This document shows, piece after piece, positions 33,403 to 37,267 of a stretch of DNA of 37,267 nucleotides. Origin of the DNA: Leadbetterella byssophila_A (GTDB lineage: Bacteria; Bacteroidota; Bacteroidia; Cytophagales; Spirosomataceae). Location: the NCBI GenBank assembly GCA_040394735.1, contig JBEBRR010000039.1, positions 1 through 37,267 of the forward strand, written 5' to 3'. The position numbers and the translations under genes are program-made. The notes below the pieces were generated by a model, which had not been told where the DNA came from, searched no databases, and worked only from the letters and a program-made list of their open reading frames with translations. How positions within the stretch are numbered: the first letter of the stretch is position 1; every line of letters starts with the position of its first letter.

Positions 33403-35243
33403 TTCCTGTGCTTTAAACGTACCACCTTCCCGTCCATCGTTGAAACAATCAGCCCTTTTTTTACGGCTAACACAGGATTGACCATGGCATTCGATACCTT
33501 ATACTGCCACACTACCCGGCCGCTCCGCGCATCCACTGCAGAAATCAGGCCGGAATGGCTGGGCACAAAAACGAGATTGCCGTAAGACTCAATAGCAGAA
33601 GGGGTGAGCTCATAGGGAAGCTGCAGGGCAGATTTCCAGCTGAGTTCCATTGCACCGGCCGACGCGGACACCCCGTACAGATTGCCGTCCATAGTCTTAA
33701 CATACACATACCGGCCGTCTGCCGAAAGACCCATCGATTCCCGCACCCTGACAGAATCTCTCTTTTCCCGCCAGATCACCCGTCCGTCACGGGCATCCAG
33801 CGCCGTCATGAAGCGGTCAGGCGCTACCACAAATATGCGGTCGTTGACGGCTACCGGGTAGCAGGCTCCCGCCGAAAACATCCGGTTGGCATGACCGTTA
33901 TTCCATTCCCAGATCAAACGCCCGGTAGACTGGTCCAGTGCATAAAAGCCATTGCTCCATGAGCCGAAAACCACCATGTTCTTATACAGGAGGGGGCGGG
34001 ATGATACGTAGCCTTTCACCGGCTCAAAAGTCCATTTTATCACTCCTGTTTCTGCTTCCACAGCTCTGAAAACTCCGTCAGAGCCGCCAATAAAAGCTAC
34101 ACCAGCAGCTATGGCCGGCGATCCCAGCACGGCCCTGCCGGTGGAGGTTTTCCATTTCAGAGTACCGTCTTTCGCAGAAAATCCATAGATATAATGATCT
34201 GAAGAACCTACTATCACCGTGTTCTTCCACACCGCCGGAGTAGAATAGATTTTCCCACCCGTGCGACTCTCCCAGCGTTTTTTCCCGGTTTTATAGTCCA
34301 GCGCATAAAGTTTCCCCTGAGTATTCGCCGTGATCACCCGTTTCCTGTACATCGTAAATCCGGCTCCGAGATCACTGTCATCTTCGTATTCCCAGACCAC
34401 CTCCCGCCTGTTCTCATTTTCCTTATTGACAGAGAAATCGGGGCGCGTGTAACCCCCTTCAGAAGGCACATACGTCTTCAGAGGCACCTCCAGCCAGGGC
34501 TCTTCGGTTTCCGCCAGGGGTTTCCGTACCCGGTAAACGGCTTTATCCGGAGTGATGGTGATCAGGTTATACCCGCCCCCCGGGTCTTTTGCCCGGAGGT
34601 TGGAGCGGCCCATCACTCCGTTGATGCCTTCCCAGTCATACTCTTTATTCTGATGGCCGTGTCCGCACATCGCAAACTGAATATTACGCTTTTTTATCCT
34701 GTCAACGGCCTCATACCAGTTGTTCAGGGAGTTATCCAGGGGATAATGATTGATAAAGATCAGGGGAGTGTGCGTATCTGGATTAGCCGCAAAAACCGAG
34801 TCCATCCAGACCAGGTTTTCCCGGGGAATCTGCCCGGGGCTCATGCGCATATTGGGCCCGGAGACCGTGCCCATGAACATATACCCTTTATGACGGAAAA
34901 AGAAAGTTTCTCCGCCGAAGATCTTCCGGAAAGAATTGGCTCCGCTTTCTGACCAGTTGCTGTCGTGGTTCCCGGGGATCACATACCAGGGGAGTATGAG
35001 GCTGTCAAGGATACGTTTGGCAAGCAGCAGTTCTTCATCCGAGCCAAATTCTGTGATGTCGCCCGTAAAAAGTACGAAGTCAATATCCTTTTGCGTGTTC
35101 AGGTCCTTTACGGTGGCCCGAAGGTCATCAGCGCCGGTGGCGCCGCCTACGTGGGTATCAGATACCTGCGCAAACCGGAAGGAAGACTGACTGAAGACAG
35201 AGCCGCTCCAAAGCAGGCTCACAATTAAAAGTAGTTTTCTCAT
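33399..35243 (-). CDS. Secreted metallophosphoesterase fused to a PQQ-type beta-propeller
   Basis: The 614-residue protein has a signal peptide (cut near VFSQ). The N-terminal half is a calcineurin-like phosphoesterase, about 22-240: SDTHVG (28-33), GD at 61-62, GNHD at 91-94, NHYPLD at 165-170 and GHGH at 194-197. All metal ligands are present. After a linker, about 283-613 is a beta-propeller of PQQ/BamB-type repeats, each with Trp near its end and GKLYALDYKTGKKRWES-like or ALDARDGRVIWRE-like blades. I count about seven blades. The propeller probably binds a protein or substrate, not necessarily PQQ. It is the first gene of a two-phosphoesterase operon downstream of a SusCD pair. Confidence 0.9.
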   Translation of the reverse strand: MRKLLLIVSLLWSGSVFSQSSFRFAQVSDTHVGGATGADDLRATVKDLNTQKDIDFVLFTGDITEFGSDEELLLAKRILDSLILPWYVIPGNHDSNWSESGANSFRKIFGGETFFFRHKGYMFMGTVSGPNMRMSPGQIPRENLVWMDSVFAANPDTHTPLIFINHYPLDNSLNNWYEAVDRIKKRNIQFAMCGHGHQNKEYDWEGINGVMGRSNLRAKDPGGGYNLITITPDKAVYRVRKPLAETEEPWLEVPLKTYVPSEGGYTRPDFSVNKENENRREVVWEYEDDSDLGAGFTMYRKRVITANTQGKLYALDYKTGKKRWESRTGGKIYSTPAVWKNTVIVGSSDHYIYGFSAKDGTLKWKTSTGRAVLGSPAIAAGVAFIGGSDGVFRAVEAETGVIKWTFEPVKGYVSSRPLLYKNMVVFGSWSNGFYALDQSTGRLIWEWNNGHANRMFSAGACYPVAVNDRIFVVAPDRFMTALDARDGRVIWREKRDSVRVRESMGLSADGRYVYVKTMDGNLYGVSASAGAMELSWKSALQLPYELTPSAIESYGNLVFVPSHSGLISAVDARSGRVVWQYKVSNAMVNPVLAVKKGLIVSTMDGKVVRLKHRK

Positions 35244-35273
35244 GTGTATAAATTAGTTCCGAGTAGTGAGTTC

Positions 35274-35291
35274 CGGGTTTATTTTCCGGTT
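35274..35291 (+). repeat. Intergenic GAGTAGTGAGT repeat (copy 3)
   Basis: TAGTTCCGAGTAGTGAGT is identical over 18 bases to 23942-23959. It lies in the gap between the propeller-phosphoesterase start and the SusD stop. The bases after it (TCCGGG) match the other arm of copy 1 read in reverse. Confidence 0.7.
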
Positions 35292-35349
35292 CTTGCTCTT
35301 GGCTATTTCATGAAAGTAATCTAAAAACTATCTGTCCATTAAATAAGAA

Positions 35350-35376
35350 CGGAGGCTGCGTAACCCGCAGCCTCCG
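35350..35376 (-). terminator. Terminator after the second susD gene
   Basis: CGGAGGCTGCG (35350-35360) pairs perfectly over 11 bp with CGCAGCCTCCG (35366-35376), loop of five. On the minus strand TTCTTATTT follows. It begins 17 bases after the SusD stop and separates the susCD transcript from the phosphoesterase genes, at least partly. Confidence 0.85.
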
Positions 35377-35392
35377 GAAAATCACTTTTATC

Positions 35393-37234
35393 TTATTCTC
35401 CCCAGCCTGGATTCTGGGTCAGGCTAAAGCCCCGTTCCTTGTACTGCTGGATCTCGTTCCGGCCAATGGGCGACAGGTAAACCCGGTCGGTGAAGGCACC
35501 GCGGTTGGCGAAATTCAGCACCACGTAGTAGCCTACCATCTTGTCGGCATTGGTACCGTCATACGTTACAATGGTACCGTCTTCTTTCATCACTTTCAGA
35601 CGGCCCACATAAGAAGCCGTCAGCTGGGTGGCCAGCTCTCTCCGGGCATCAATCCACGGCCCGGCGGAATAATCGGGATTCTGGAAGTTCATATAGCTGA
35701 TCTTCTTCCATCTCCGGATATCGTTCAACCGGGTATGCTCAAATACAAACTCCATTCTTCTTTCCCGACGGATCTCCCACATCAGCGGACTTACGTCAGC
35801 ATCGCGGTCCGGATCATCCGGAAGGCTGGTCAGCATCAGGGGTGCTGTCTTCTGAACTCCTTTGGCTGTAGCCACGGCATCCAGCGGGCGATTCCTGATG
35901 GCGTTCACTGACTTATCCAGGTCGGCCTGGGTAACCGCCGCACCGCCATGGTGCTCCGCCAGGATCTGCTTTGCTTCAATCCAGTTCAGCACTACTTCTG
36001 CCAGGCGGTGAATCGGTGCATCACTGGTATTGGTGCTGCTGCCCCACTCCGGCGGGTAGGTTCCGCCGTACATGAAGCCCAGCGCTGACCGGCTGGCAAA
36101 CTTATGCGCATAGGCCAGCGTGGAAGCCGGAACATTCACCGTATCCAGGAAAGTAGCCTCAAAGCGGGGGTCACGGGTCAGTGTCAGGTTGCGGATACCG
36201 AAACTTTTGGCATTGGCGACAGATGAGTTCTGCCACACTTTACCGTCACTGCATATAAATGATTTCAGCAGGTTCAGGTTAGCAGCGGCGGCCTGTCCTT
36301 CTGTACCGTTGCTGTAGGAGCCGATGGCGTGGGTCAGACGGGGCGAAACATAGCTTCTGAAAAGCAGCACTTCCGGATTGGAAGCCAGGTTTTCCGAAGC
36401 AAAAAGGCTCTTAAAGTCGCTTCCGAAGGTCCATTTGCCGCTGTTCATGATCAGTTGCGATGCCTCCACAGCCAGTTCAAGATATTTTTTGGAACGCGCC
36501 GCATCCAGGCCGTGATAGTGCTGCCACGATCCCTCAAACAGCATGCAGTTGGAAATAACGGCTGCTGCAATATAACGGTTTATGTAGCCCACACCATCAT
36601 CGTTACGGATATTGGCTATCGCAAACTTGAAGTCGTCATAAACCTTGTCCATCACTTCCCCGCGCGGCGTACGTTCCTTGTACATGGAGGCCTCATTGCT
36701 CGGATCAATTTCCGCATCGAAATAAGGCACATCACCGAATACTCCCACCAGGCGTGAATATTCGTAACCTCTGAAGAGCCGTCCCACGCCTTCCCAGTGA
36801 TTATACTGTTCAGCCGGAATTACACCCTGCATTTTTTTACTCATCCTGTCCAGCATCACATTGGCTTTGCGTACCCAGTAGAAGTTCCAGGAAGGCCCGG
36901 AATAGGTAGTCTGCATGGTAGGCGTAGCCGTGCTGGAGCCCCGGCTGTTGGGAACCGTGGTTTCAAATGCCGACTGCGTACCGGTAGTGGTAAAGTCATC
37001 GGCAAATATATAGCCCCGCAATGGGGTATAGGCTGTACCGAAACCGGAGTTATATCCCACAAAGTAGTTCACGTAAAAATCGTTGGCATAAAGCCTGAGG
37101 TCAGTTTCATTCTTCCAGAATGTATTGTCATTCACCTTGGTCAACTCGGGCCTGTCCAATACATCCGGATTACACGCCGCCAGTAATGAAGAGGCGGCTA
37201 TCAGCATGCAGGTTATATTTTTCTTGATACTCAT
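35393..37234 (-). CDS. SusD/RagB-family outer-membrane lipoprotein (second locus)
   Basis: The 613-residue protein has a lipoprotein signal with lipobox SLLAAC (Cys21). N-terminal SusD features follow (LDRPELTKVNDNTFWKNETD, RKANVMLDRM, YEYSRLVGVFGDVPYFD). The C-terminal RagB part has HRLAEVVLNWIEAKQILAEH and MWEIRRERRMEFVFEHTRLN, then DIRRW. It is about 90 residues longer than the SusD at 12565-14136 and not closely similar to it, so the two loci take up different substrates. The gene begins 14 bases after the end of an apparent SusC frame. Confidence 0.94.
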   Translation of the reverse strand: MSIKKNITCMLIAASSLLAACNPDVLDRPELTKVNDNTFWKNETDLRLYANDFYVNYFVGYNSGFGTAYTPLRGYIFADDFTTTGTQSAFETTVPNSRGSSTATPTMQTTYSGPSWNFYWVRKANVMLDRMSKKMQGVIPAEQYNHWEGVGRLFRGYEYSRLVGVFGDVPYFDAEIDPSNEASMYKERTPRGEVMDKVYDDFKFAIANIRNDDGVGYINRYIAAAVISNCMLFEGSWQHYHGLDAARSKKYLELAVEASQLIMNSGKWTFGSDFKSLFASENLASNPEVLLFRSYVSPRLTHAIGSYSNGTEGQAAAANLNLLKSFICSDGKVWQNSSVANAKSFGIRNLTLTRDPRFEATFLDTVNVPASTLAYAHKFASRSALGFMYGGTYPPEWGSSTNTSDAPIHRLAEVVLNWIEAKQILAEHHGGAAVTQADLDKSVNAIRNRPLDAVATAKGVQKTAPLMLTSLPDDPDRDADVSPLMWEIRRERRMEFVFEHTRLNDIRRWKKISYMNFQNPDYSAGPWIDARRELATQLTASYVGRLKVMKEDGTIVTYDGTNADKMVGYYVVLNFANRGAFTDRVYLSPIGRNEIQQYKERGFSLTQNPGWGE

Positions 37235-37248
37235 GTCTTTAACAATAA

Positions 37249-37267
37249 TTAGAAGTTTAACTGAAGT
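37249..37267 (-). CDS. C-terminal end of a SusC-type transporter (cut by window edge)
   Basis: Only five codons and a TAA are present: Leu-Gln-Leu-Asn-Phe-stop. A final Phe after alternating polar and hydrophobic residues is the usual end of an outer-membrane barrel. susC almost always directly precedes susD, so this is very probably the partner of the SusD at 35393-37234. The evidence is short and positional. Confidence 0.6.

Noticed and set aside
1..37267. Mobile elements, prophage, CRISPR arrays, toxin-antitoxin or defence genes
   Set aside because: I looked for transposase, integrase, phage, Cas and restriction motifs and for regularly spaced direct repeats and found none. All large frames are accounted for by the genes listed.

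Overview
The window comes from a chromosome of a Bacteroidota bacterium, most likely a Sphingobacteriia- or Chitinophagia-type relative. The evidence is two SusC/SusD loci, a SecA of about 1100 residues without a C-terminal zinc motif, a histidine kinase fused to an AraC output domain, lipoproteins with Cys lipoboxes, and several promoters of the Bacteroidota TTTG / TAnnTTTG type. Base composition is moderate and even. I see no insertion sequence, prophage, CRISPR array or rRNA. No gene-free stretch exceeds 300 bases; the longest is 253 bases (17298-17550).

Layout. (1) 1-6056: a small membrane ORF, a bidirectional terminator, tRNA-His(GUG), and a tightly packed leftward run: FKBP prolyl isomerase, Prc-type S41 protease, APC permease, polyprenyl diphosphate synthase, rhomboid protease. 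Three of its junctions are overlaps or an 11-base gap. (2) 6240-8930: a membrane-bound LytTR regulator, a KdsC-like phosphatase, and a two-gene unit pairing a membrane-anchored OmpA-domain protein with a membrane-anchored coiled-coil/helix-hairpin-helix protein. (3) 9068-20340: a polysaccharide utilisation locus: SusC, SusD, a TIG-domain surface lipoprotein, a GH29 alpha-L-fucosidase, a divergent AraC regulator and a GH20 beta-N-acetylhexosaminidase. The two hydrolase genes have nearly identical promoters. The likely substrate is a fucosylated, GlcNAc-containing glycan. (4) 20519-24435: secA and a CBS-pair protein. (5) 24582-27385: a KdgF-like cupin, an alginate-lyase-family polysaccharide lyase, a YgfF-like SDR and a YjbR/MmcQ protein. 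The first two fit uronic-acid polysaccharide breakdown. (6) 27489-31942, rightward: a hybrid two-component regulator with a jelly-roll-like periplasmic domain and a 7TM region, a small lipoprotein and a di-haem cytochrome c peroxidase. (7) 31944-37267, leftward: a META-domain lipoprotein, two secreted metallophosphoesterases in overlapping frames (one fused to a PQQ-type beta-propeller), and a second SusD with the last codons of its SusC at the window edge.

The main themes are glycan acquisition (three loci) and envelope maintenance (SecA, FKBP, Prc, OmpA, rhomboid). The observations most worth checking are the phosphoesterase/beta-propeller operon beside SusCD, the OmpA plus HhH envelope pair, the KdgF/lyase cluster, and a short palindromic intergenic repeat present at three loci.
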